64,000 nucleotides of DNA, taken from the NCBI GenBank assembly GCA_041686375.1, contig JAWLEB010000010.1:17415-81414 (forward strand), in the 5' to 3' direction. The notes beneath the pieces are model-generated. The model was not told the DNA's origin, did no database searches, and saw only the letters and a list, made by a program, of their open reading frames with translations. Positions 1 to 8,886 of the stretch are shown here, one piece after another; positions within the stretch are counted from its first letter, which is position 1; each line of letters begins with the position of its first letter. The translations under genes were made by a program, and so were the position numbers. Origin of the DNA: JAGXLC01 sp041686375. Its GTDB lineage: Bacteria > Bacteroidota > Bacteroidia > Bacteroidales > UBA12077.

Positions 1-2302
1 TAAAGGCCCCATTTCTAAAATTGCGCAGATACTTTTGAAAAGACTGAATTGCCTTATCACATCCCTGCTCCATATAAGTTCTTTCAGCCGAGGTATAAGT
101 TAGTGAATCCTGTTCCCCTGAACTAACTTCAGCAAAATCATCATCCAGGCCGTCAACGTATGTAACATAATCATCTACGCGGTCCATGTCTACGTATACA
201 TTCTTTAAGCCATTTAAAGCATTTTTAGCTTCTGCTGTACCTGGGTATTCAGCAATAACTCGCTTAAGATACTCAATAGCCTCTTCATTTTCATTTTGTG
301 CATAATGAATAAGTCCCAACTGTACCAAAGCACGTTTCACATATTGACTGGATGAATATTCATCGACTAACTTTTCAAAATATTCAATAGCCCTCTCGGG
401 ATTATCAATATCCATATAGCTTCTTCCAATCTCAAAATGGGCATCGTCTGAATAATTTGACTGGGGGTACTTATCAATTAATGTTTGGAGGCTACTAATT
501 TGTTGATCGTGTTGTCCTTGCAATCCCATTGCAATTGAACTCTGAAACATAGCATAATCCTGGTCCCATACATTCACTTCAAGCGCCTGGTTATAATTCG
601 CCACAGCCAGAGAAAAACTTCTTCTCAGGAAGTAGCAATCTCCCAGACGAATGTATGTATCCGCAAGATATTTGGGTTCTTTCGATCTGCTCAGATTAAT
701 GAATTTACGGAACCATTCAATCGCCTCCGGGTATTTTTTTTGCTGAAAATAGGCATATCCCAGATTATAATGTGCCTTGTCATACACTGGTGTTGAAAAA
801 GCCCCTGGCAACATCAGAAAAGAATTATAACTAGCCGCAGCATCTTCGTATTTCTCTAATTGGTAATATGATTCAGCTCTCCAATATTGTGTCAGAGCCG
901 CAATATTTTTGTCATATTGCTCATACTGCAATGATTTGTTAAAAACCAGAATGGCTTCGTCATAATGTCTATTATTATATAATTCCAATGCCCTGAAATA
1001 AGCAACTTTTTGGTATGCCTTTTCCAGTGAAACATCCATATCATCAACCTGTTCCAGTGATTTTAACGCATCTTGATAATTATTTGAATTTAAATAGGCC
1101 TGTACAAGATAGTTATATGCTTCATCAATATTATCCGAGTCCGGGTATTTTTCTATATAATCCTTGAAAGCATTAATTGCGGCATTAAAAGGTGTATTTC
1201 TGAGCTGGAAAGTAATTTTTGCATAATTAAACAATGCATTCTCCTTAATTTCAGGATCATGATCCAATTTTGAAGCGAATTCAAAAGCCAGTTTCGCTTT
1301 ATTTTCATTATTGGTATTCAAATAACAATCGGCCAAATGATAATAAGCGCTCTGTGCCAGTTCATCATCTTCATCAGTAACTTCTTCAAAATTTTCTATT
1401 GCGTTATCGTACTCTTCTAGCTTATAAGCCGTATAGCCTATCTGATAATAATCCTGGCGACTAAGTTTTTCTGATTTCTCTTTATGTAACTCCAGGTAAG
1501 TTAATGCACTGTCATAATTATTCAGGTTAACATATGAATCTCCTATAATTTTTGCAATTTCCGGCATACGCTTCGTAGTTGCCGACTTAACATACTGGGG
1601 AGCATAATCAATTACCTCCTCAAATTTTTCCTGAAAATAGTATATCTGAGTGATATAATAAGGCATTATCGGGGCAAAAGTTTTATTATCCATTAACTGT
1701 TTAAATCCTTCCAGAGCAGTTTGATAATTCCCGTTTTCATAGGCAATATGGGAATAATAATATAAAGCCGGGGATGAATATTTGGTGTTTTTATCTTTAA
1801 TTTCGTAAAGTTCATCACTGGCATTGTTGGAACTGCCGATTTTATAATAACTATATCCCAGCTTAAAACGATATTCAGACAACACTCTATCATCTAACCG
1901 ATTTGTATTAACCTTTTCAAGCCAGCGAACAACATTTTGATATTGCTCCTGCCTATATTGAAATTTACCCATATTAAAGTATGCCTGATTAACCTTTGAG
2001 CTCTCCGGATACTTTGAAATAAATTGAGAGATGAGATATTCAGCATCTTCATTGAATAATTCAATCGCGCATATAGCAATATAATACTCTGCATTAATTC
2101 TATATTCACTACTTTCAGAAAAAGCATCCAGCACATCCTTAAATTGCTCCTGTGCTACTGCATATTTCTCTTTATCAAACAATTCCCTGGCTTCCTTATA
2201 TTCATTCAGCGCTTCAGTATAGCCTTTATTTGCCTGACCGGCCAAAAAGGTAGGTATTGCCACAATACACAGTACGAGTAAAAATATTTTTGCTTTTATC
2301 AT
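1..2302 (-). CDS. Large tetratricopeptide-repeat protein, 3' end outside window
   Basis: The reading frame opens at the ATG at 2302 and stays open to the window edge, giving at least 767 residues. It begins with a hydrophobic signal peptide (MIKAKIFLLVLCIVAIP, then FLAGQ), so the protein is exported, probably to the periplasm or outer-membrane inner face. The rest is built of repeated TPR helices with recurring patterns such as AYYHLADCYL, AHYNLGYAYF, YIRLGDCYF and AHFEIGRSYM. TPR arrays are protein-protein scaffolds; no catalytic motif is visible. Large exported TPR proteins of this kind are common in Bacteroidota and are sometimes tied to cell-envelope or secretion machines, but nothing here fixes the partner. 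It is divergent from ftsE across a 0.5 kb AT-rich gap. I do not recognise a specific gene name. Confidence 0.85.
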   Translation of the reverse strand, partial: MIKAKIFLLVLCIVAIPTFLAGQANKGYTEALNEYKEARELFDKEKYAVAQEQFKDVLDAFSESSEYRINAEYYIAICAIELFNEDAEYLISQFISKYPESSKVNQAYFNMGKFQYRQEQYQNVVRWLEKVNTNRLDDRVLSEYRFKLGYSYYKIGSSNNASDELYEIKDKNTKYSSPALYYYSHIAYENGNYQTALEGFKQLMDNKTFAPIMPYYITQIYYFQEKFEEVIDYAPQYVKSATTKRMPEIAKIIGDSYVNLNNYDSALTYLELHKEKSEKLSRQDYYQIGYTAYKLEEYDNAIENFEEVTDEDDELAQSAYYHLADCYLNTNNENKAKLAFEFASKLDHDPEIKENALFNYAKITFQLRNTPFNAAINAFKDYIEKYPDSDNIDEAYNYLVQAYLNSNNYQDALKSLEQVDDMDVSLEKAYQKVAYFRALELYNNRHYDEAILVFNKSLQYEQYDKNIAALTQYWRAESYYQLEKYEDAAASYNSFLMLPGAFSTPVYDKAHYNLGYAYFQQKKYPEAIEWFRKFINLSRSKEPKYLADTYIRLGDCYFLRRSFSLAVANYNQALEVNVWDQDYAMFQSSIAMGLQGQHDQQISSLQTLIDKYPQSNYSDDAHFEIGRSYMDIDNPERAIEYFEKLVDEYSSSQYVKRALVQLGLIHYAQNENEEAIEYLKRVIAEYPGTAEAKNALNGLKNVYVDMDRVDDYVTYVDGLDDDFAEVSSGEQDSLTYTSAERTYMEQGCDKAIQSFQKYLRNFRNGAF

Positions 2303-2708
2303 TTGAAATATTTTTTTTAAAACCAACTAATTGATGTTTTATTATACAAATAATACTATTATCAGTCTACTATAAAACAAATTCACTATCATCCGTAATG
2401 ATCAAACAAAATTACATCATCCTAACTTGAATTTGGTTAAAATTAAGATAAATCTTAAAAAGAACATGAAATGAACGAATAAATTTAATATTCAAGTATT
2501 TTTTCATCAACCAGATAAAAACAAAAATGCCTGTCTGACTATAACCGCCCTGATCTTTTAAAACTTAATTACAAATGGATATCATGATACAAAAATCAAA
2601 CCATATTTCTCCGGTAAAAAGTCTCCCTTAGGAAGGGCATGTTGGTTGACAACCATAATTAACAATTCCCGTATAGAAATTTCTATCCTTATTACAGTTA
2701 TTTTTCTC
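2303..2708. other. AT-rich intergenic region between divergent TPR gene and ftsE
   Basis: This 0.4 kb stretch has no convincing ORF. It separates two divergent genes and should hold both promoters; the only clear element is the ftsE-side -7 box just after it. An ORF entering from 2646 in the ftsE frame is judged to be upstream read-through, not coding. Confidence 0.6.
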
Positions 2709-2716
2709 TACATTTG
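2709..2716 (+). promoter_or_regulatory. Candidate Bacteroidota -7 box for ftsE
   Basis: TACATTTG fits the TAnnTTTG -7 consensus of Bacteroidota sigma-A promoters. No good TTTG is seen at the expected -33 distance, so the call rests on one box. It lies about 95 bases before the chosen ftsE start and downstream of the longest possible start at 2646, which argues against that longer start. Confidence 0.4.
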
Positions 2717-2810
2717 TAATAACAAGAATACAAATAAATACTACAAACCGTTTTTTAATACAAAAATGATACTTTTATGGTATCATTTTTTACAACAAAA
2801 CAATGATTTT

Positions 2811-3515
2811 ATGAAACCTGTTATAAAATTTGAAAATGCCAACATTTACCAAAACGAAAACCTTATTCTCAGCAATGTCGATTTAAAAATAAACCAAAAT
2901 GAGTTTGTTTACTTCATAGGAAGAGTTGGCAGCGGGAAAACTTCCCTTATTAAAGTAATCAATGCTGAAATTCCATTAAAAGAAGGAGAAGGATTTGTGC
3001 TCAACTATAACTTAAAAAAATTAAAAAGAAAACATATCCCCTCTCTGAGAAGAAGATTAGGCATTGTTTTTCAGGATTTTCAGCTCCTCACAGACAGAAC
3101 GGTATACGAAAATCTGCATTTTGTTTTACGGGCAACTGGCTGGAAAAATAAAGTAGAAATCAAGCAAAAGATTGATGAAGTCCTTGAAAAAGTGGAGCTA
3201 ACTTATAAGGGCTACAAAATGCCTCATCAATTATCTGGGGGAGAACAGCAACGCGTGGTGATTGCCCGCGCTTTGCTGAATGACCCTGATATTATCCTGG
3301 CAGATGAACCAACAGGAAATCTGGATCCAGAAACCTCTGAAGACTTATTAAAGATACTCAAAGAAATTAATGCAAGCGGCAGAACCATCATAATGGCCAC
3401 TCATGACTATGAGCTTGTTAAAAAATTTGAAACCCGTACAATCAAATTTGAAAAGGGAAAATTACACGAAACAGATAACACCCAGGAAATTGACTTCGAA
3501 GCGCTAAAAATGTAA
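2811..3515 (+). CDS. ftsE: Cell division ABC transporter ATP-binding protein FtsE
   Basis: A 234-residue ABC ATPase. Visible motifs are Walker A GRVGSGKTS (about residues 37-45), the Q-loop FQDFQLL, the signature LSGGEQQRV (about 140-148), Walker B ILADEPTG and the H-loop ATHD. The length, the short linker and the FtsE-type opening (KPVIKFENANIY) fit FtsE, which pairs with the membrane protein FtsX at the division site to control cell-wall hydrolases. The start at 2811 is chosen over the longer frame from 2646 because the extra 55 residues are low-complexity, match no FtsE amino terminus, and overlap a candidate promoter. FtsX is not adjacent; the next gene is convergent. A related LolD-type ATPase is the main alternative. 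Confidence 0.85.
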   Translation: MKPVIKFENANIYQNENLILSNVDLKINQNEFVYFIGRVGSGKTSLIKVINAEIPLKEGEGFVLNYNLKKLKRKHIPSLRRRLGIVFQDFQLLTDRTVYENLHFVLRATGWKNKVEIKQKIDEVLEKVELTYKGYKMPHQLSGGEQQRVVIARALLNDPDIILADEPTGNLDPETSEDLLKILKEINASGRTIIMATHDYELVKKFETRTIKFEKGKLHETDNTQEIDFEALKM

Positions 3516-3543
3516 GATTCTGCTGTTCATTAAAAACGAACAT

Positions 3544-3581
3544 AAAAAACCAGCCCTCGATTATGAAAATCTATGGGCTGG
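3544..3581 (-). terminator. Intrinsic terminator after the acyl-CoA dehydrogenase gene
   Basis: CCAGCCC at 3550-3556 pairs with GGGCTGG at 3575-3581. Read on the minus strand the hairpin is followed by six T residues (3549-3544), so it should end the minus-strand acyl-CoA dehydrogenase transcript; it may also serve the convergent ftsE. Confidence 0.75.
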
Positions 3582-3678
3582 ATGTGATAGGTTATTTAAA
3601 CTTAACCTGAAAGAAATTCTCAGGGCTATATACTGCTGACAATTAACATATCTCAGTATACAGCATCAACATTTACTA

Positions 3679-5469
3679 TTAAAAACAGTATTTATTTTCT
3701 TCAATCACTTTATCAGCAATTCTTCTTCTAGTCTCTTTTACATTAAATCCAGAAACACGGGTAAGATTTTCAACGGCCTTCAATAGTTTCTCTGATAATT
3801 CATCATTTTCTATGGCATATACAGCATTCTCAGAGTGTTTCCGTATCTGGGCTGCTGCATCAAACACACATAGATCCAGGATATCGCGATACAATTTCGT
3901 CATATCGCCCGATTTACCCATAGTTTCTATCTTCTTCACCCTTAGGAAAGCCGATTCAGCAACGTAAGTCAAGGTAATGATATCAGACAACCACATTGAT
4001 ATTTCCTGTTCCATGGCAAGTTTACGATCAAACTTATCTTTTGCCACTTTGAGTATCATTAAAGCCACCTTCTTGAAATTTTGAATATAATGAGCTTTAT
4101 CTTCAAAATAACCCACAGGTGAATATTTCTCTGTGGCTAAATTATCAAGATCGTTAAGATACTCCTCCGCCTTAGCAAAGACTTCAATTATTCCTTTTTT
4201 GCCTCGTTTAAATATTGTGTCTGTATTCCACAGTCTGTTAATCTCATTGGTACCTTCAAAAATTCTGTTTATCCTGGAGTCTCTATACGCTCTGTCAGCA
4301 GGCATTTCGGATGAAAAACCCATACCCCCCATTATCTGCACTTCTTCATCTACAATATAATCCAGGGATTCAGAGCTATATACTTTCATCATAGCTGCCT
4401 CAGCCTCATACTGAATAAAGCCTTCTACATTGGCTTTACCGTAATCCATTCCTTCAGAAAGATATTTTTCAATAGCTTCATCAATATTCTTTGATGCTCT
4501 ATAAGCAGCAGCTTCAGTAGTGAAAGTTTTAACAACCTGTTCTGCAAGTTTGTATTTTATGGTACCAAAATTGGATATCAGTTTGTTGAACTGCTTACGT
4601 TCATTAGCATAATTTACAGAATTATTGACTGCCAGCTTTGCAGCGCCAATAACATTTCCAGCAAGTTTTATTCTACCCATATGCAGTATATTCAGGGCAA
4701 TCCGAAATCCTTCACCTCTTTTACCTAACATATTCTCCACTGGCACCTTCACATCATTATAAAAAATTTGCACTGTTGAAGAACCTTTGATTCCCATCTT
4801 CTCTTCTTCCGGATTAATGACTATACCATTCCAGTCTTTCTCCACAATAAACGCACTAAGAATCCGGTCATTTTCAATTTTTGCAAAAACGACCTGAACA
4901 TCAGCGAAACCTCCGTTCGTAATCCACATCTTTTGTCCGTTCAAAATAAAATGCTTACCATCTTCAGAAAGCTCCGCTTTCGTTTTTCCCGCATTGGCAT
5001 CAGAACCGGCGCCCGGCTCAGTCAGACAAAATGCGGCAGTATATTCTCCGGAAGCCAATTTTGGAAGGTACTTCTGTTTCTGCTCCTCGCTCCCATAATA
5101 GACAATCGGCAAAGAACCAATGCCTGTATGTGCCGAATAAGCAACGGAAAAAGAATATCCTGCTCCAAGCACTTCAGCAACCAGCATTGAGGTTAAAAAA
5201 GATTGTCCGAACCCTTCATACTCCTCTGGAATAGAAATTCCAAGAAGTCCAAGTTCACCGGACTTTTTCAGAGTGCTTTCCATTAAACCTTCTTCTTTCT
5301 TGTCAATCCGATCAACATTTGGCATAACTTCAGAATCCAGAAAATCCTGACAGGTTTGGCCAATCATTTGCTGCTCTTCATCAAATTCTTCGGGTATAAA
5401 AATTTCGCTGTCATTGGTTTCTTTTACCAAAAACTCTCCGCCTTTTATCTTCAATTCAGATTTTTCCAT
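3679..5469 (-). CDS. Acyl-CoA dehydrogenase, long (VLCAD-like) form
   Basis: A 596-residue FAD-dependent acyl-CoA dehydrogenase, which makes the alpha-beta double bond in acyl-CoA and passes electrons to ETF. The family FAD/substrate motif LTEPGAGSDANAGKT lies around residue 150, and the catalytic glutamate is in RIFEGTNEINR near residue 410. The protein is about 200 residues longer than short-chain forms, with a carboxy-terminal helical extension as in VLCAD-type enzymes. It is the last gene of the set 7623-3679: 22 bases separate it from the CCG-domain protein, and EtfAB lie just upstream. The chain length of the substrate cannot be told from sequence. The ATG at 5469 precedes an acceptable amino terminus. 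Confidence 0.9.
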   Translation of the reverse strand: MEKSELKIKGGEFLVKETNDSEIFIPEEFDEEQQMIGQTCQDFLDSEVMPNVDRIDKKEEGLMESTLKKSGELGLLGISIPEEYEGFGQSFLTSMLVAEVLGAGYSFSVAYSAHTGIGSLPIVYYGSEEQKQKYLPKLASGEYTAAFCLTEPGAGSDANAGKTKAELSEDGKHFILNGQKMWITNGGFADVQVVFAKIENDRILSAFIVEKDWNGIVINPEEEKMGIKGSSTVQIFYNDVKVPVENMLGKRGEGFRIALNILHMGRIKLAGNVIGAAKLAVNNSVNYANERKQFNKLISNFGTIKYKLAEQVVKTFTTEAAAYRASKNIDEAIEKYLSEGMDYGKANVEGFIQYEAEAAMMKVYSSESLDYIVDEEVQIMGGMGFSSEMPADRAYRDSRINRIFEGTNEINRLWNTDTIFKRGKKGIIEVFAKAEEYLNDLDNLATEKYSPVGYFEDKAHYIQNFKKVALMILKVAKDKFDRKLAMEQEISMWLSDIITLTYVAESAFLRVKKIETMGKSGDMTKLYRDILDLCVFDAAAQIRKHSENAVYAIENDELSEKLLKAVENLTRVSGFNVKETRRRIADKVIEENKYCF

Positions 5470-5491
5470 AAAAGTATATTTTATTAATTTG

Positions 5492-6292
5492 TTAGAGATT
5501 TAAGGATTGCTCTATAATTTCGGCAATATCATAATTTTTGATTTCTTCTTCCTTGTTTTTGTATTTTAGTCCATCCGTAAACATAACCATACAATACGGG
5601 CATGCAGTAACTATAACCTCGGCACCTGTTCTCAGTGCCTCTTCTGTTCGTTCAATAAACACCTCTTTATCTCCCTTTTCAGCCTCTTTAAACATTTGCC
5701 CGCCACCTGCGCCACAACAAAGTGCAAAGCTCCTGTTTCTTGGCATTTCAAGCTTTTTGGCAGAAACAGCTTCCAAAACCTGTCTGGGCGTATCATAAAC
5801 ATCATTGGCGCGTCCCAGATAACAAGGATCATGATAGGTGATTTTTTTTCCAGAAAACAAGTCAGGATCAATTTTCAACTTCCCTTCTTGAATCAATTTA
5901 TATAAAAATTGTGTGTGGTGCCAAACTTTATAATTACCCCCAAAATCAGGATATTCATTCAGAAATGTATTATAGGCATGAGGATCACAAGTGATAATTT
6001 TTTCTACACCATATCCAGTCAGTAGTTCTACATTTGTAAATGCCTGCATTTGAAACAGCATTTCATTGCCACTCCTTCTAGCAACATCACCACTTGATGA
6101 TTCTTCAGTACCCAGAACGGCATAATCAATATTCAGAAATGTTAATATTTTTATAAAAGCACGAGTTACTTTTTTATATCGATCATCGAAAGCGCCGGGA
6201 CTTCCAACCCAAACAAGATACTCCGGTTTCTTACCCTGGGCAGCCAAATCTGCCATAACTGGTACTTCAACTTTACGTTTTTCTTCTGCCAT
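5492..6292 (-). CDS. CCG-domain Fe-S oxidoreductase subunit (HdrB/LutA-like)
   Basis: A 266-residue soluble protein of the cysteine-rich CCG family, the electron-transfer module found in heterodisulfide reductase, lactate oxidation and ETF:quinone oxidoreductase complexes. The second repeat is complete: HDPC (C157), CCG (C192, C193) and CPYC (C231, C234). The first repeat keeps the fold residues (VG..GAFDDRYKKVTRAF) but has Ser-Pro where a Cys is expected at about 31, Ser-Ser at 66-67, and DPHA at 103-106 in place of CPxC, so it probably holds no cluster. It sits between the membrane Fe-S subunit and the acyl-CoA dehydrogenase and likely forms a complex with the former that takes electrons from EtfAB. 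Confidence 0.85.
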   Translation of the reverse strand: MAEEKRKVEVPVMADLAAQGKKPEYLVWVGSPGAFDDRYKKVTRAFIKILTFLNIDYAVLGTEESSSGDVARRSGNEMLFQMQAFTNVELLTGYGVEKIITCDPHAYNTFLNEYPDFGGNYKVWHHTQFLYKLIQEGKLKIDPDLFSGKKITYHDPCYLGRANDVYDTPRQVLEAVSAKKLEMPRNRSFALCCGAGGGQMFKEAEKGDKEVFIERTEEALRTGAEVIVTACPYCMVMFTDGLKYKNKEEEIKNYDIAEIIEQSLNL

Positions 6293-6315
6293 AATGAAAA
6301 TTATTTATTAAACAG

Positions 6316-7623
6316 CTATTGGTTTATATATAATTCTTTAGCCCATAACATCCGGTCTTCCTGGGAATATTGCCAAGGGGCTCCATTGTTTTCAATATTG
6401 TTAAAAATCGCATTAAGCTCACCAGGAGCATTTGCTTCCTCCATAACCAGGTATCTTCGCATCTCGACAATTAATGTAGGTTGATTAATATTAATAGGAC
6501 ACTCCTGGGCACATGCATTACAGGTTGTACAGGCCCATAATTCAGCTTCAGAGATATAATCTTTAATCAAGGATTTCCCATCATCAAAATTCTTGCCCTT
6601 TTTCAACATTTCCGGGCCTTTCTCCGCCATCCTGGCTCTCAAATCCATAATTAACTTCCGGGGTGAAAGATCTTTGCCTGTAATATTTGCCGGGCAAACT
6701 GAGGTACATCGTCCACATTGAGTACAGGACAATGAATCAAGATAATTTTTCCAGGTTACATCTTCAACATCTTTGAGACCAAAACGCTGAACATCCTCTT
6801 CTGTATGCTCTTCATCATTCTCAACACCAAGCATCATTTTTACCTCTTTTTTGATATCTTCCATCGTATCTAGTTTTCCTAATGGTTCCAAACGACTAAG
6901 GAATACATTAGGCGCCGACATGAATACGTGAAAATGCTTTGAATAAGGAAGGTAGTTAACAAAAAAGAATATCAGTAAAATATGTACCCACCAATTTGCT
7001 TCATGCCATATATATAACTGTTGTTCAGTAAGATGAGAAAACAGGCCTGCAAAATGCTCACTTACAGGGAATATTCCATGTACAACCTCGCCTGTTGCAG
7101 ATGCATGCTGCACATAAAAAGTATTCATCCCTAATAAGCTAATCATAAGAAGCAGTATAAGCGACAATGCAAAATTTGCATCCACATGGCTTTTACGTTT
7201 CATCTCACTACCCTGAAAACGCTGAACATGCAGGAATATACGGCGTATTAAAAACGCAATTATGGCAACGGCTATAATCAAAGCAAAAACATCCCCGGCA
7301 CCTATAATGATATCATATACTACCCCAAGAATATGGAAGACTCTTTCAGTATCCGTAATACCATCTACAACCATTTCAATGCTTCCTATCAGGATAATAC
7401 AAAAACCCCAGAAAACCAGTGCATGTAGAAAACCAATCAATGGAAAACGAAATATTTTTGTCTGCCCAAAAACAACCTCCATGGTAATCTTAAGGCGCTT
7501 ACCAAAATTTTTTACTGGGAAAGCTGGCTTCGTAAGTTTAAAAAGGGCTATTAAACGATAGACTGTATAGGCAAATACTGCCAGCGTTATTAATAAAACA
7601 GCTATAAATATAATTTGTTTCAT
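6316..7623 (-). CDS. Membrane Fe-S oxidoreductase, NarI-like with two 4Fe-4S motifs (ETF:quinone route)
   Basis: A 435-residue protein with about five membrane helices (roughly 1-25, 62-84, 108-128, 150-172, 212-228) resembling the NarI/DUF224 cytochrome b subunit. H67, H214 and H230/H232 are candidate haem ligands. The carboxy-terminal domain has two 4Fe-4S motifs, CTQCGRCTSVC (300-310) and CTTCNACAQEC (365-375). In the single-chain ETF:menaquinone oxidoreductases this part is fused to a CCG domain; here that domain is the next gene, 23 bases downstream. With EtfAB and acyl-CoA dehydrogenase beside it, the likely job is to move electrons from reduced ETF to menaquinone. A role with other flavoproteins is possible. 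Confidence 0.85.
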   Translation of the reverse strand: MKQIIFIAVLLITLAVFAYTVYRLIALFKLTKPAFPVKNFGKRLKITMEVVFGQTKIFRFPLIGFLHALVFWGFCIILIGSIEMVVDGITDTERVFHILGVVYDIIIGAGDVFALIIAVAIIAFLIRRIFLHVQRFQGSEMKRKSHVDANFALSLILLLMISLLGMNTFYVQHASATGEVVHGIFPVSEHFAGLFSHLTEQQLYIWHEANWWVHILLIFFFVNYLPYSKHFHVFMSAPNVFLSRLEPLGKLDTMEDIKKEVKMMLGVENDEEHTEEDVQRFGLKDVEDVTWKNYLDSLSCTQCGRCTSVCPANITGKDLSPRKLIMDLRARMAEKGPEMLKKGKNFDDGKSLIKDYISEAELWACTTCNACAQECPININQPTLIVEMRRYLVMEEANAPGELNAIFNNIENNGAPWQYSQEDRMLWAKELYINQ

Positions 7624-7701
7624 TTAGATAAAGTTAGATTATTAGTTTAATACTCTGAGACTTCATGCTACAAATGTCAACGTAAGTTCATTCTTCATCC
7701 C

Positions 7702-7782
7702 ATGGAACCCTCATGCTTTGTCTACCGACAGGTACGGGTTTATACTTAGGCTTTTGTCTATGTTAGTAGATGAGGGTTTCAT
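7702..7782. repeat. Imperfect inverted repeat upstream of the Fe-S oxidoreductase
   Basis: The 13-mers at 7702-7714 and 7770-7782 are inverted copies with one mismatch (ATGGAACCCTCAT against ATGAGGGTTTCAT). The 55-base loop itself holds two similar GTCTA-containing stretches. It lies between the etfA terminator and the start of the Fe-S gene, about 80 bases before that start, so it could be an operator or a leader structure. Confidence 0.5.
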
Positions 7783-7831
7783 ATGTCTGATTTTTTATGT
7801 CAAATTCATTGTCAACTATTGGCTGTTTATT

Positions 7832-7866
7832 AAAAAAATGGCAACAGAAATAAATCTGCTGCCATT
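7832..7866 (-). terminator. Intrinsic terminator after etfA
   Basis: AATGGCAACAG (7837-7847) pairs with CTGCTGCCATT (7856-7866), with one G-U wobble in the minus-strand RNA; on the minus strand the stem runs into a T tract (7838-7832). It lies 15 bases after the etfA stop and separates the etfBA unit from the Fe-S/acyl-CoA dehydrogenase unit. Confidence 0.8.
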
Positions 7867-7880
7867 CGTATATTTTTTTA

Positions 7881-8843
7881 TTATGTATTAGAAAACGCAT
7901 CTACCAACTTTGGTACAACTTCAAAAGCATCTCCTACGATACCATAATCCGCAACTTCAAAGATTGGCGCATCTTTATCATTATTGATAGCTACTATATA
8001 CTTTGAGCGGCTCACACCTGCTATGTGCTGTATAGCACCAGATATACCCACAGCAATATATAAATTAGGCGCAATAATTTTGCCTGTTTGACCTGTGTGT
8101 TCTTCATGCGGTCTCCATCCCTCATCAGATACAGGTCTGGAACATGCTGTTGCTCCACCCAGGACATCAGCTAATTCCTCAATAGATCCCCAATTTTCAG
8201 ATGCTTTCATACCCCTGCCTCCAGAAACAACAATCTCGGCATCGGTAAGCAAGAGTTGCTCTCTATATTTTTCAACATCAACTACCTTCGTTTTTACAAG
8301 ATCATCACCAATTTCTGGTTCAAATTTCTCTATTTGTGACTCTTTAGGGTTTTCGATAACCTCGAATGAATTCTGAGCTAAAGTGAGTATCTTCTTATCT
8401 GATTTAATAGCCATATTAGCAAATGCCTTGCCTGAGAATACCTTTTTATTAACAGTAAAAGGATCCAACTTTGAAGGTAATTGGTTAACTTCCGAACCAA
8501 TACCCGCTTTTAACCTGGCTGACAACCTGGGAGCAATTGCTTTGCCAGTGTTATTATGTGCAATAACAACAACATTAGCGTCCTCTTTTTCCGTAACTTT
8601 TGCAAGAGCCGAAGTATATGCCTGATTATCTAAATAATCAAGTTTGTCATGGTTAATAGAAATAATTTTATCTGCCGAGTAATGGGCTAATTTTTTTAAT
8701 TCATTTTCCTCTACTTTCCCAATAGAAACTGCTACAGTTTTTGTGTTTAGCATTTCCGCAAGTTTACTTGCGTAAGATACCAATTCAAAAGAATATTTCT
8801 TGAATTTGCCATCCCAATTTTCGGTAAAAACTAATACTGCCAT
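7881..8843 (-). CDS. etfA: Electron transfer flavoprotein alpha subunit
   Basis: A 320-residue ETF alpha subunit, which binds FAD and carries electrons from acyl-CoA dehydrogenases. The carboxy-terminal FAD domain is well conserved: SGGRGM near residue 208, then SRPVSDEGW, HTGQTGK, NLYIAVGISGAIQH and the closing SRSKYIVAINNDKDAPIF segment. The amino-terminal part is the ETF alpha/beta fold. It follows etfB by 43 bases in the same transcript and is closed by a strong terminator. This is the housekeeping-type, non-bifurcating arrangement beside an acyl-CoA dehydrogenase, though bifurcation cannot be excluded from sequence alone. Confidence 0.95.
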   Translation of the reverse strand: MAVLVFTENWDGKFKKYSFELVSYASKLAEMLNTKTVAVSIGKVEENELKKLAHYSADKIISINHDKLDYLDNQAYTSALAKVTEKEDANVVVIAHNNTGKAIAPRLSARLKAGIGSEVNQLPSKLDPFTVNKKVFSGKAFANMAIKSDKKILTLAQNSFEVIENPKESQIEKFEPEIGDDLVKTKVVDVEKYREQLLLTDAEIVVSGGRGMKASENWGSIEELADVLGGATACSRPVSDEGWRPHEEHTGQTGKIIAPNLYIAVGISGAIQHIAGVSRSKYIVAINNDKDAPIFEVADYGIVGDAFEVVPKLVDAFSNT

Positions 8844-8886
8844 ATGTAATATTTTATTATATTCAGTTTAAATTTTATAACAACTA

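Noticed and set aside
2646..2810. Amino-terminal extension of ftsE by 55 residues
   Set aside because: It overlaps a TACATTTG promoter box, is low complexity and matches no FtsE start; the ATG at 2811 gives the normal length.
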